Shown here: piece after piece, positions 8,398 to 16,903 of the stretch
How positions within the stretch are numbered: position 1 is the first letter of the stretch
Layout of the letters: the number at the start of each line of letters is the position of its first letter
NCBI GenBank assembly: GCA_023395395.1
Contig: JAEWZH010000017.1
Location: forward strand, 124,001-188,000
Reading direction: 5' to 3'
Source: Bacteroidota bacterium
Lineage (GTDB): Bacteria; Bacteroidota; Bacteroidia; Bacteroidales; Porphyromonadaceae
DNA: 64,000 nt
The notes under the pieces: generated by a model
Told to the model about the DNA's origin: nothing
Database searches by the model: none
The model's input: the letters and a program-made list of their open reading frames with translations, nothing else
Program-made: the position numbers and the translations under genes

Positions 8398-9564
8398 TTA
8401 AAAAAGTTTCAACTCGCCCTTGAAATCCAGACTGACGGTGTGTTCAAAGCCGTCACCATGCTCGCCCTCGCATTTTACCTTGCCGTCCTTGAGCGTTACC
8501 TCAAATTCTGCCCCGATGCTGCCGATGCGCTTGACCAGGAGCGTGCCGTTTAGGAAGACCGTGTATCCCTCCGCTGGGGTAGCAAAAGTATAAAATAATA
8601 AGTTGGGATTATACATTCTGACAGCCCAGTACCATCCGTCGTGCTCGTTTTCCTGCTGGGTAAGATCTAAGGTCTTGCCGTTGTGGTGCTTGCCGTCAGC
8701 CTCGATCACAATGTGACTTTTTTCGTCCTCGGACAGGAAGAGGACAATGGCGTAATGATTCTCCTCCAAGTCCAATTTATATATGGCCGCGCTGAGAATC
8801 GGCATTGTCACGCCGTCAAGAGTAACGGTGTTGGTAAAGACAGGGGTGCTGCCACCTCCGCTTCCTATGGCAGCCTTGAGTTCTTCCAGTTTTTGGATAA
8901 TCTGTGCGAGTGCATCGGCTGCGCTGGTGTTGCCGCTGTTCACTTCTGCGATGAGGTTGTTGATGGCGGTGGTTACGGCGGCTATCTTTTCGGCGATGGC
9001 GGTCTGACCGTCGCCGAGGGCTTCAATCTGCGTCTTCATGGCATTGAGGGCATCCACTACGGCATCGAACTTGTCGCTATAGTCCGGCATAGCCTTAATG
9101 GCTGCCTCGATGGCGGAGAGTTGGTCGCCGTAGTTTGGCAGGTTGGCGATGGCTGTCTTGATGGCTTCGAGTTGCGAAGTGTAGTCGGGCAACGCCTTGA
9201 TGGCAGCCTCCAAGAGGGCGAGCTTGGCTTCGAGCGAGAGAGTCTGCGCCTTGATGGCTGCCTCGATAGCGGCGAGCTTGGTCTCTAGGGTGGCGTTCAC
9301 GGAGTTCAGCACGTCAATGATGGCCTGCAGCTTGGTCTGCTGGTCGGCGTTCATCTTGTCGATGGCCTCGGTGAGTTTCGCAATGGCCTGCTCGTTCTTG
9401 AGCGAGCCGTTGTTGATGGCTTCCACCACCTTGGTGAAGTCGTTGGTTATCGACACGTTCATCGTGTAGTTGATTTCGGGTGCGTCTTCCTGACATGAGG
9501 TGAGGAACGCGGGTGCTGCCAACAGCATGGCGATGGCAAGCAGCATGAATTTAATTCGTTTCAT
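8398..9564 (-). CDS. Lipoprotein with long coiled-coil repeats and a C-terminal domain
   Basis: A 388-residue lipoprotein: the signal sequence MKRIKFMLLAIAMLLAAPAFLTSC ends in a lipobox with Cys24. Residues about 30-235 are almost wholly helical repeats, with AIEAAIKA and blocks such as LPDYTSQLEAIKTAIA, LPNYGDQLSAIEAAIKA and MPDYSDKFDAVVDAL recurring every 20 or so residues. A Ser/Gly-rich hinge (GSGGGS) leads to a beta-rich domain of about 140 residues. That domain is clearly related to the one in the lipoprotein at 10965-11516 (NTVTLDGVTMPI versus NTVIIDGEKIPV, and HTVSLDFKGE versus HIISIDWKGE near the ends). It probably forms a rod anchored in the outer membrane. It is 22 bp after the OmpA-like gene. 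Confidence 0.8.
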   Translation of the reverse strand: MKRIKFMLLAIAMLLAAPAFLTSCQEDAPEINYTMNVSITNDFTKVVEAINNGSLKNEQAIAKLTEAIDKMNADQQTKLQAIIDVLNSVNATLETKLAAIEAAIKAQTLSLEAKLALLEAAIKALPDYTSQLEAIKTAIANLPNYGDQLSAIEAAIKAMPDYSDKFDAVVDALNAMKTQIEALGDGQTAIAEKIAAVTTAINNLIAEVNSGNTSAADALAQIIQKLEELKAAIGSGGGSTPVFTNTVTLDGVTMPILSAAIYKLDLEENHYAIVLFLSEDEKSHIVIEADGKHHNGKTLDLTQQENEHDGWYWAVRMYNPNLLFYTFATPAEGYTVFLNGTLLVKRIGSIGAEFEVTLKDGKVKCEGEHGDGFEHTVSLDFKGELKLF

Positions 9565-9586
9565 ATTATTATTGCATTTAATGGTT

Positions 9587-10930
9587 TTACTTGCTTTGTT
9601 CTACTGTTATCGTTACCCTGCGCCCTTCGGCATCGGGCTTGCCATTCTGCTCTCCGATGGCTGTAGTAGGTCTCAAGTCTTCGAGAGAAAATCCCTCCTT
9701 GATGAGAGCATCCATCACATGACGGAGACGACGCTCGGAGAGTTGGCTATTGTAGTCGTCATCGCCGGGCGTGCTGGCTTCAGCGACAAGGGCGAGCTTA
9801 TACCCTTTGACACTACGGGCAAAGGCACTAAGTCGATCGGCTTCGGCACGGCTCATATAAGAACTGTTGTGGTCGAACTGTACGAAGTGCGAGGGCTGCA
9901 CGGCTGCCGCCGTAGGCTTACTGTTCTCGCAATCAGTGAGACGACGGCGGAGGTCGGCATTCTCTTGCTGAAGTTTTGCACAGTCGACTTTGCCATTTGC
10001 TTTGACTTCGGAGGCCTCACGTTGCAAGGCGTTCACACGGTCATTGAGCTTAGTGATTTCGCCTTCGTAGTACTGTTGCAGGCTCTTGGTACGGCTCGGT
10101 ACGAAGTTGTAGCGCACGGTGGCGAGGGCAAAGATGAGGTTCTTCGGGGCGATGTCCTTGCGGTTCAGCAACCAGTCCATCTCGCCTTTGAGCCCAACGG
10201 TGAACTGCCGACTCACATCTGCCTCGATGTGGAGCGAGGCAGGGATGTAGAGCGTGTTGAACTTCTCGTGGCGGTTCTTCGTCTGCACATTGCCCGTGAT
10301 GGTGATGGCGTTGTCGTTGCTCACACTCTCACCATCGACGAAAGGCGTTGTCGTTCCGCCCACGGTCTTGGTGTTGCTGAAATACATGCCGTACTCGTTG
10401 CCCTTGGCGAAGGTGTACCCCACGCCCGTACTTGCCCAGACGTTGAGCCACTGCGCGCGGCGGCGCGGCCACAGCTCCATCAGGTTGAAGCCCGCGCCGA
10501 GCTTGGCGTTGTGGAAGTTCATCAGGTAGTTGCCGTAGACCTTGACGGGCATCGTCTTGGTGTCGAGTGTGGAGAAGCGCTGCTCGCGGCGGTAGCGCGA
10601 CCAGAGGTATTCCGCACCCACACGCACCCACGGACGGATGGTGAAGTCCACGCCGCCACCCACGGCTGGCGACTGTTTGTAACTGCGCTTGGCATCAAGG
10701 TTCTGATACCACACGTCGGTAGCCCACGACAGTCCACCCTCGGCGTAGATGCTCCAAGTGCGGGTGCGCAGGTCGCTGTTCTGGTCTCGTGTGGCCTGTT
10801 TCGTGCTCCCTTCGTCGGTCTGTGCCTGTACGGCAGAGACAGAGAAGAGAACCAATAGGACGGAGAGACCTGCTCTTGCCATCCTGCCTCTGAGAGAAAA
10901 GATGGGCGGTTTCGTTTGTCTTTCGTTCAT
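9587..10930 (-). CDS. OmpA-like outer membrane protein
   Basis: A 447-residue protein. An N-terminal signal peptide (MARAGLSVLLVLFSVSAVQAQ; this Met is residue 17, so translation may start at either Met) leads to an outer-membrane beta-barrel of about 230 residues with alternating aromatic strands. A coiled-coil linker (about 280-345, YYEGEITKLNDRVNALQREA) precedes a C-terminal OmpA-like domain (about 348-447). That domain keeps SQLSERRLRHVMDALIKEG and GRRVTITVE but is divergent where it should contact peptidoglycan. Its base composition is more GC-rich than its neighbours. It probably links outer membrane and cell wall and may present the adjacent lipoproteins. Confidence 0.8.
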   Translation of the reverse strand: MNERQTKPPIFSLRGRMARAGLSVLLVLFSVSAVQAQTDEGSTKQATRDQNSDLRTRTWSIYAEGGLSWATDVWYQNLDAKRSYKQSPAVGGGVDFTIRPWVRVGAEYLWSRYRREQRFSTLDTKTMPVKVYGNYLMNFHNAKLGAGFNLMELWPRRRAQWLNVWASTGVGYTFAKGNEYGMYFSNTKTVGGTTTPFVDGESVSNDNAITITGNVQTKNRHEKFNTLYIPASLHIEADVSRQFTVGLKGEMDWLLNRKDIAPKNLIFALATVRYNFVPSRTKSLQQYYEGEITKLNDRVNALQREASEVKANGKVDCAKLQQENADLRRRLTDCENSKPTAAAVQPSHFVQFDHNSSYMSRAEADRLSAFARSVKGYKLALVAEASTPGDDDYNSQLSERRLRHVMDALIKEGFSLEDLRPTTAIGEQNGKPDAEGRRVTITVEQSK

Positions 10931-10964
10931 ACTTCAATACTTTTTAGTGGTTTATTTATTTAAC

Positions 10965-11516
10965 CTAGAAATCGGGTTCTCCCTTCCAGTCGATGCTGAT
11001 GATATGTTCCTTGCCGTCGCCATAGTCCGCATCTGTGATCTTGCCATTGGTGAGACGGATTGTAAATTCACCGCCATCCGGATTGCCATCGATGCGGAGT
11101 TTGCCTGAGTCGAAGACCAACCCTTGTGAAGATGGAGGCATGGAATAGGCATCGAATAGTTTCTTACCACGGACAAAACATATAACTTGCCATGGGGTCG
11201 TACCATCTATTTTGGTCAAGTCAATATCCTTGTTTAGGTGTTTGGCGGTGTAACCATCGATCCGTACACAATCCTCTTTGCTATTTTTTGTGAAGAAAAG
11301 GAAAAGAGTAAATCTGTCATTATACTTCTTCTCATACTTTACGCTTTGGACAGGTATCTTCTCGCCATCGATAATTACCGTGTTGACGGGAAGATCAGGC
11401 GTAGGGGGATCATTTTTGCCGGAACAGGCGGTAAACACCATGCTCATCATCACTGCCGTGACTGCAACAGCCAGCGTATGGGCTGCCACGTTTACTAAAG
11501 ATCTGTTTGTTTTCAT
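10965..11516 (-). CDS. Lipoprotein sharing a domain with 8398-9564
   Basis: A 183-residue lipoprotein with a 31-residue signal region ending MSMVFTACSGK, where Cys is the lipidation site. The rest is one beta-rich domain (about 40-183), homologous by eye to the C-terminal domain of the coiled-coil lipoprotein two genes on. Both have the NTV-(I/T)-(I/L)-DG opening, an alternating hydrophobic FLFF or VLFL strand, a (D/V)LT stretch, and a near-identical ending GDGxEHxxSxDxKGE. It lies 34 bp before the OmpA-like gene in the same direction. I do not recognise the domain as a named family. Confidence 0.75.
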   Translation of the reverse strand: MKTNRSLVNVAAHTLAVAVTAVMMSMVFTACSGKNDPPTPDLPVNTVIIDGEKIPVQSVKYEKKYNDRFTLFLFFTKNSKEDCVRIDGYTAKHLNKDIDLTKIDGTTPWQVICFVRGKKLFDAYSMPPSSQGLVFDSGKLRIDGNPDGGEFTIRLTNGKITDADYGDGKEHIISIDWKGEPDF

Positions 11517-11569
11517 GGTTGTAATTGTTTAGTGATTAATATTTATCCAATTTTGTAGTTCAGACTCCT

Positions 11570-11857
11570 TTATATATATGTAGGCAAACGCTGAAAAAAG
11601 CTCACAATGCGTTGCCAAAGGGTATGGCAGGACGATCTGCGGTCGGATGGCTTGCGCCCCTTGCTCTCCGGAGGTGGTTGCTCCGGATGAGAGATCTCCT
11701 CGGAACCCGATCTGCGACGCTCCAACTCGACGTCAATCATCTGACGAACGGTATCAAGCAATTGCATGCGATCATCAAGAAAACCTAAGTCTTCTTTGTC
11801 GGGTCGCTCAGGGTGGTTATTGGTCTTCCGGCTCATATGATTTTCATTGTCTCGCAT
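11570..11857 (-). CDS. Small hydrophilic protein, first in the surface operon
   Basis: A 95-residue protein without signal peptide or clear membrane segment. It is highly charged (MRDNENHMSRKTNNHPERPDKEDLG), with an amphipathic helix around DRMQLLDTVRQMIDVELERRR and a basic/hydrophobic tail (LWQRIVSFFQRLPTYI). A second Met at residue 8 could be the start. It is read in the same direction as the four genes after it, with 53 bp to the next, and a -7-like box is 20 bp before its start. Coding status rests on position and composition only; no family recognised. Confidence 0.5.
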   Translation of the reverse strand: MRDNENHMSRKTNNHPERPDKEDLGFLDDRMQLLDTVRQMIDVELERRRSGSEEISHPEQPPPESKGRKPSDRRSSCHTLWQRIVSFFQRLPTYI

Positions 11858-11876
11858 TTGTTTCTTAATCCTACCG

Positions 11877-11978
11877 CAAAGTTAGGGGGTAATAGGACGA
11901 AACGACCTTGCAAAATCGGACAAAAATCTTGCATCATCGGACATTTTGCATCTTGCCCATCTTGCATCATCGGACATT
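11877..11978 (-). promoter_or_regulatory. Candidate operon promoter with three upstream direct repeats
   Basis: On the minus strand TAACTTTG (11884-11877) matches the -7 consensus for the leftward surface operon; no good -33 box is at the right distance. Just upstream lie three direct repeats of CTTGCATCATCGGACATT (plus-strand sense): a degenerate copy at 11907-11924 and identical copies at 11928-11945 and 11961-11978, spaced 21 and 33 bp. Direct repeats beside a promoter lacking a -33 box are what an AraC-type activator would need, and such a regulator is encoded divergently at 12.3-15.2 kb. The link is inference. Confidence 0.5.
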
Positions 11979-11984
11979 TCAACT

Positions 11985-12337
11985 TCGTAACAAACTGTAT
12001 ATAAATTAATTCCACTGACATATTTGTATCTTTTAATAAAAATCTGTTTTTTAGTATCGAGAAGCGATTGAGGAGAATTTCACACAAATATTTTTGTGTA
12101 TTGGCTTTTTTACCGCAAACGGTGGTCTATAAGAAAGAGGGGGGATTTTCTTGGATGGCTCCAAAACATTTTGTAACTTCGTGGCATTGAATATTTGATA
12201 AATAAAACATTTCAAAACTGTATCGAATTACGACAGACACAAAGTGAGTACCCCCAATAGTAATGAGCAAGTAGACGGACAGATCTCCGCCGTCGGAAAA
12301 GCATAAGTCCATGGATAGGCACTAAAGCAGACACAGC
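11985..12337. other. Non-coding leader region before the sensor kinase
   Basis: No convincing gene is present. A palindrome ACACAAA-TATT-TTTGTGT sits at 12082-12099 and contains a TATTTTTG -7-like box. A second possible promoter, CTTG - 20 bp - TAACTTCG, ends at 12181. Either would leave a long 5' leader before the kinase. Confidence 0.4.
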
Positions 12338-12757
12338 ATGCAGTATCACAAACAAAACCCCCAGAAGACCCCGGAGCATTTCCAAGAGTTTTTTGATACT
12401 CGAGGAGAAGATAATCCAAGCAGATTGATATTAGGGACATTGGTCGTATTTATTTCAATCCTTTTCCTGCTTGTCGCATGTGAAAAGAGCCCCCCCCCGC
12501 CATCTCCTCTCTCGACCGAAGAGCAACGGACAGCATCATCCGCGCCACGCGCGGTATCGACTCGCTCGCCTTCCTACAGAAGGAGATGGAACGCAAAGGG
12601 GACTGGTTGGGCAGTATTGCAGTCCTTAGAGAATGGGGCAAGGCTCTGCGCAACGAGAGCCGATTTGAGGAAGCGCTCTATGTCCATAGCGAGGGACTTC
12701 GACAGGCGGAAAAGAGCCAAGATACCTTGGAGTGGGTGCAGGCGCTCAATAATATAG
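12338..12757 (+). pseudogene. N-terminal piece of the frameshifted sensor kinase
   Basis: From ATG 12338 this frame encodes a hydrophilic start, a hydrophobic segment ILGTLVVFISILFLLVAC (lipobox-like, or a membrane anchor) and a linker CEKSPPPPSPLSTEEQRT. Beyond about base 12530 the frame turns to nonsense, while the frame one base earlier starts to read DSIIRATRGIDSLAFLQKEM and runs into the kinase. The two frames together give a continuous export signal plus periplasmic TPR sensor, so this is the detached 5' end of the gene at 12586-15246. It is real sequence to about 12530 and out of frame after that. Confidence 0.75.
12490..12498 (+). repeat. Run of nine C in the kinase linker
   Basis: A 9-C homopolymer directly after the lipobox region of the sensor kinase. 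With ten C the upstream frame (12338) would join the long kinase frame; with nine it does not. Such tracts slip easily in replication. Confidence 0.85.
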
Positions 12758-15246
12758 GGACTGATTACAGGCGCATGGGCATGCTCGATGTGGCGCAGGA
12801 TTACCATTACCGTGCTTGGATACTGAGTAAGGAGTGTGCCGACACTTCGTTCAACGCTAAGAAAAACCGTGTAGTGTCGCTCAACGGACTGGGCAATATC
12901 TATATGACGCTGGGCAACTACGAGCGTGCCGACAGTATCCTACGTATGGCATTGGTCGGCGAACAGGAGTTGAACAGTGTATTGGGACAAGCCATCAACT
13001 ACGCCAACCTCGGCTCTATCTTTGAGCGTAGGGAACAAATCGACTCGGCTTGGGTGTATTATCGTAAATCGATGGCACTCAACCTAGAGGCAGGTAGTAC
13101 GCTCGGCATCTCACTCTGTCATACCTATTTCGGTTCACTCTACGAGAAAGCGCGACAATACGACAAGGCTACTGCGGAATACGAGATGGCCTACCGACTG
13201 ATGCAGGAGTCGAAAGATGATTGGCACGCCCTCAACTCGCTCATCGCCCTTGCCGGCATCAATAACACAATAGGTAACGATGCGAAGGCGATGGAATACC
13301 TCGGTAAAGCAAAACAGGTGGCACAATCCATCAAGTCTCCTGAACATCTGGCTGAAATCTACACCTTATATTATCAGTACTACAAACGGACGGGAGATTA
13401 TCATACCGCCTTGGAATATTACGAACAAGCCTCTGCGATGCAGGCGAGTGTACTGGATATGGAGAAGGTGAATCGTATCCAAAATACAAGCCTGAATATC
13501 GAGCGTAACCGACAGGAGAGGGAGATGAACGAAGCGAAGCTGAAACTAGAGCGGGAGCAATCGGATCGCCAAATGGACTACGCTATCTTTGTCCTTATCG
13601 TGGTAGTACTGCTGGGGACATTGGGGACTTTCCTCTACATTCAACGTATCCATCGGCGCAATCATTTGGCTTTGAAAAGGCTTTCGGCACTGCGTGAGAG
13701 TTTCTTCACCAACATTACCCATGAATTTCGTACGCCACTTACCGTGATACTCGGATTGAGCCACGAGCTGCGAACCTCTGAGGAGGATGAGGTCAAAAGC
13801 AAAGCCGAGACCATCGAACGACAAGGCAAGGGCTTGCTCACGCTTATCAACCAACTGCTGGACATATCGAAGATAAAATCATCAGTGGGCAACCCCGATT
13901 GGCATAACGGAGCCATTACAACCCATCTCGCAATGATCATAGAAACCTATCGCGACTATGCACACTGCCGCAATATCGATTTGCAATTCTTCTCCAGAGA
14001 GACCGTGGAGATGGACTTCGTACCCGACTATATAAATAAGGTAATGAACAACCTCCTCTCCAATGCCTTTAAGTTCACGCCCGAATACGGGAAGGTGAGC
14101 GTGTCGGTGTGGCGAAAGAATAACCGCCTGATGATAGATGTCTCCGATACAGGACAGGGGATGGACGAGGAAACGCTTAATCATATCTTTGAACCGTTTT
14201 ACCAAGGCGCAAACGATGTACAGAATATCGGCACAGGTGTAGGGCTGGCACTCGTCAAGCAGATTGTAGATGCCGTAGACGGAAGTATTGCGGTGGAGAG
14301 CGAGGTCGAGAAGGGAACAACGTTTCATATCTGCATACCTATACACAACGACAGTAAGCAGAGGGTCACTAACGCCTTGGAGGCGAATACACCGTTGTTG
14401 CCTGAAATCGGACCCAAACTTCTCGACAGCGAAGAAGTTGATGATGACCAATGCCGTCTGCTTGTCATAGAAGACAACCGCGACATTGCCGCTTACATCG
14501 GTACGCAGTTTGCCGACCACTACGCCATCTCCTACGCCACCAATGGCAATGATGGTCTGGAAAAGGCGCGGGAATTGGTGCCCGACCTCATCATCACCGA
14601 CCTTATGATGCCGGGCATGGATGGATTGGAGGTGTGCCGACAAGTACGCAGCAATGAAATCACCAATCATATCCCTATAATCGTAGTTACGGCAAAGATT
14701 ACGGAGGAAGAGCGCATCAAGGGCATAGAAGCCGGAGCCGACGCCTACCTCGCTAAGCCTTTCAATGCCGATGAATTGCGTACGAGAGTGGAGAAACTGC
14801 TGGACGGACGACGATTATTGCGTGAGAAGTTTGCACAGAGCATGACAACCCATCAGAAGGACGAAACCCAATACAATCCTGCCGACCTACGCTTCCTCAC
14901 CAAGGTCTCGGATGTTATATACCTGCAGATCAATCGCGGAAAGGAGGTGGAGGTATCGCAAATTGCATCAGCCATGTGCATGAGCAGCCGACAACTCTAT
15001 CGCAAGATAAATGCCCTCACAAACAATACCCCGACAGTCTATATACAGCGTATCAAAATCAAGAAAGCCAAGAGCCTGCTTGATGGCGATTCACAGATGA
15101 GCTTCGGTGAAATCGCCGATAGATGCGGATTCAGTGACTATTCCAATTTTGTGCGGACATTCAAGAATGCCTACGGTGTCACGCCTACGGAGTATAGGCG
15201 AGGCAATATGGGGAAAGTGCCAACTAAAGATGGGCAAGAAAAGTAA
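12586..15246 (+). CDS. Hybrid two-component sensor kinase with AraC output (HTCS), 5' frameshift
   Basis: The body of a one-protein two-component system, 886 residues from the first Met in this frame. Tetratricopeptide repeats fill about 1-300 and should be periplasmic. A membrane helix (YAIFVLIVVVLLGTLGTFLY) is near 331-350. A HisKA domain has the phospho-His in NITHEFRTPL (about 380), and the HATPase has NNLLSNAFKF, DTGQGMD and GTGVGLAL. The receiver (about 624-740) has the acceptor Asp in IITDLMMPGMDG and Lys in YLAKPF, and an AraC-type HTH ends the protein. All catalytic residues are present. A stop at 12481 closes this frame upstream and no ATG precedes 12586, so as sequenced the sensor lacks its export signal. 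It overlaps ybaK by 17 bp. Confidence 0.88.
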   Translation: MERKGDWLGSIAVLREWGKALRNESRFEEALYVHSEGLRQAEKSQDTLEWVQALNNIGTDYRRMGMLDVAQDYHYRAWILSKECADTSFNAKKNRVVSLNGLGNIYMTLGNYERADSILRMALVGEQELNSVLGQAINYANLGSIFERREQIDSAWVYYRKSMALNLEAGSTLGISLCHTYFGSLYEKARQYDKATAEYEMAYRLMQESKDDWHALNSLIALAGINNTIGNDAKAMEYLGKAKQVAQSIKSPEHLAEIYTLYYQYYKRTGDYHTALEYYEQASAMQASVLDMEKVNRIQNTSLNIERNRQEREMNEAKLKLEREQSDRQMDYAIFVLIVVVLLGTLGTFLYIQRIHRRNHLALKRLSALRESFFTNITHEFRTPLTVILGLSHELRTSEEDEVKSKAETIERQGKGLLTLINQLLDISKIKSSVGNPDWHNGAITTHLAMIIETYRDYAHCRNIDLQFFSRETVEMDFVPDYINKVMNNLLSNAFKFTPEYGKVSVSVWRKNNRLMIDVSDTGQGMDEETLNHIFEPFYQGANDVQNIGTGVGLALVKQIVDAVDGSIAVESEVEKGTTFHICIPIHNDSKQRVTNALEANTPLLPEIGPKLLDSEEVDDDQCRLLVIEDNRDIAAYIGTQFADHYAISYATNGNDGLEKARELVPDLIITDLMMPGMDGLEVCRQVRSNEITNHIPIIVVTAKITEEERIKGIEAGADAYLAKPFNADELRTRVEKLLDGRRLLREKFAQSMTTHQKDETQYNPADLRFLTKVSDVIYLQINRGKEVEVSQIASAMCMSSRQLYRKINALTNNTPTVYIQRIKIKKAKSLLDGDSQMSFGEIADRCGFSDYSNFVRTFKNAYGVTPTEYRRGNMGKVPTKDGQEK

Positions 15247-15709
15247 CAAAACCAATGTCGCTCGGCTGATGGATACGGCGAAGATTGAGTACGAATTGAT
15301 ACCGTATCAGGTGGATGAAGAGGATCTCTCCGCCATCCATGTGGCTGCACAATTGGGCGAAGATGTGGCGCAGGTATTCAAGACCCTTGTGCTGAGGGGC
15401 AATAAGACGGGGCTGCTCGTCTGTGTAATCCCGGGAGATGCGGAGGTAGACCTCAAGAAAGCCGCCCACATCTCGGGCAATAAGAGCGTGGAAATGATCC
15501 ACCAAAAGGAATTGCTTCCCCTCACCGGCTATATCCGTGGCGGATGTTCACCCATAGGAATGAAGAAACCATACCCCACCTATATACACGAGACGTGTGA
15601 AGTATTTGACTATATCTACGTCAGTGCCGGAGTACGTGGCTTGCAACTCAAGATAGCTCCTAATGATCTAATTGGGTATACCTCAGCGACTGTAGGAGAC
15701 CTCTGCTAG
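15230..15709 (+). CDS. ybaK: YbaK-type aminoacyl-tRNA deacylase
   Basis: A 159-residue protein of the YbaK/ProX editing family, which hydrolyses Cys-tRNA(Pro) made in error by prolyl-tRNA synthetase. The conserved Lys lies in VFKTLVLRGNKTGL; GYIRGGCSPIGMKK, FDYIYVSAGVRGLQLKI and the terminal GYTSATVGDL are typical. The ATG at 15230 (MGKKSNKTNVARLMD) gives the family length; earlier starts would lie deep in the kinase gene. It overlaps the kinase by 17 bp in another frame, so it may be co-transcribed although its function is unrelated. Confidence 0.92.
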   Translation: MGKKSNKTNVARLMDTAKIEYELIPYQVDEEDLSAIHVAAQLGEDVAQVFKTLVLRGNKTGLLVCVIPGDAEVDLKKAAHISGNKSVEMIHQKELLPLTGYIRGGCSPIGMKKPYPTYIHETCEVFDYIYVSAGVRGLQLKIAPNDLIGYTSATVGDLC

Positions 15710-15759
15710 TGTGGCTAGGCGTTTTTATCGATCTTCAGGTGGCAAATCATTATTTTGGG

Positions 15760-15767
15760 TACCTTTG
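15760..15767 (+). promoter_or_regulatory. -7 box before meaB
   Basis: TACCTTTG fits the Bacteroidetes -7 consensus 33 bp before the meaB ATG; no clear TTTG -33 box is present. A purine-rich GGAGGAG follows at 15771. Confidence 0.45.
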
Positions 15768-15799
15768 TAGGAGGAGATAACAACGTATTAGACTGATTT

Positions 15800-16903
15800 A
15801 TGACGCACAATCATCCGGAAAATTGTGGTGACTACTTGGGGTTGCATGTAAATAGCGGAGTGGGCAACGCACCCATCGTGAATCCTTATCTCAAACCCCG
15901 TAAGCGTAGACTCCTCACCACCGATGAGTATGTAGATGGAATCCTTGCCGGCAATCGAGCTATGCTCTCACAGGCTGTGACGCTTGTGGAGAGTCGCCTC
16001 CCTGAGCACAGAGAGAAAGCTCAGGAGGTGATAGAGCGGTGCCTCCCCTACTCCGGGCGTTCGGTACGTATCGGCATCACCGGTGTCCCGGGGGCGGGGA
16101 AAAGCACCTCGATAGATGCCTTTGGGATGCATGTGCTAAGGCGGGGGCAGAAGCTGGCAGTATTGGCGATAGACCCATCAAGTGAACGCTCCAAGGGCAG
16201 TATACTGGGAGACAAGACCCGTATGGAGCGACTCGCAAAGGAGGAGAATGCTTTTGTGCGTCCCAGTCCGTCGGCGGGGTCGCTCGGCGGGGTGGCACGC
16301 AAGACTCGTGAAAGCATAATACTCTGTGAAGCGGCAGGATTTGATACCATCTTTGTGGAGACCGTAGGTGTGGGGCAGTCGGAGACTGCTGTGCACTCGA
16401 TGGTAGACTTTTTCTTACTCATACAATTGGCAGGCACCGGCGATGAGCTTCAAGGCATCAAACGCGGCATTATGGAGATGGCTGATGGTATCGTCATCAA
16501 TAAGGCTGATGGAGAAAATATCAAGGCGGCTGATTTGGCTGCTTCTCACTTCAAAAATGCCCTACATCTCTTTCCCCCCGCTGAGAGTGGTTGGACACCT
16601 GAGGTCAAGACATATTCCGGTTTTTACGACCTGAGGATTGATGAGGTGTGGGATATGATTGATCGCTTCATAGAGTTTGTCAAGGGCAATGGCTACTTTT
16701 ATCGCCATCGCAATCAGCAGTCCAAGTATTGGATGTATGAAAGCATCAACGAAGCTCTCAAGAGTGCTTTCTATAGCAACCCTGAGGTTTTAAGAGAACT
16801 CCCGAGGGTGGAACGAGCCATCTTGGAAGACAAGATGAGTTCGTTTGTAGGTGCAAATAAGCTACTTCAACTATTTTATAACGATTTGGGGGCAGAGGAA
16901 TGA
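15800..16903 (+). CDS. meaB: Methylmalonyl-CoA mutase-associated GTPase MeaB
   Basis: A 367-residue G3E-family GTPase. Walker A is GVPGAGKST near residue 95, the switch region contains FVETVGVGQSE, and the base-recognition motif is NKADG. It guards adenosylcobalamin loading and protects methylmalonyl-CoA mutase from inactivation, part of the succinate-to-propionate route common in Bacteroidales. The mutase genes are not in this window. The C-terminal dimerisation arm is present to the end. Its stop overlaps the next ATG by 4 bp. Confidence 0.95.
   Translation: MTHNHPENCGDYLGLHVNSGVGNAPIVNPYLKPRKRRLLTTDEYVDGILAGNRAMLSQAVTLVESRLPEHREKAQEVIERCLPYSGRSVRIGITGVPGAGKSTSIDAFGMHVLRRGQKLAVLAIDPSSERSKGSILGDKTRMERLAKEENAFVRPSPSAGSLGGVARKTRESIILCEAAGFDTIFVETVGVGQSETAVHSMVDFFLLIQLAGTGDELQGIKRGIMEMADGIVINKADGENIKAADLAASHFKNALHLFPPAESGWTPEVKTYSGFYDLRIDEVWDMIDRFIEFVKGNGYFYRHRNQQSKYWMYESINEALKSAFYSNPEVLRELPRVERAILEDKMSSFVGANKLLQLFYNDLGAEE

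Noticed and set aside
9500..10858. A 452-codon plus-strand open frame opposite the OmpA-like gene
   Set aside because: It is the antisense shadow of a GC-rich gene; its protein has no domain or signal, while the minus frame has a clear signal peptide, barrel and OmpA domain.
11833..12087. 84-codon minus-strand frame containing repeated KCPMMQD
   Set aside because: The peptide repeat only mirrors the DNA direct repeats; there is no ribosome site or family match, and it overlaps the probable promoter of the surface operon.
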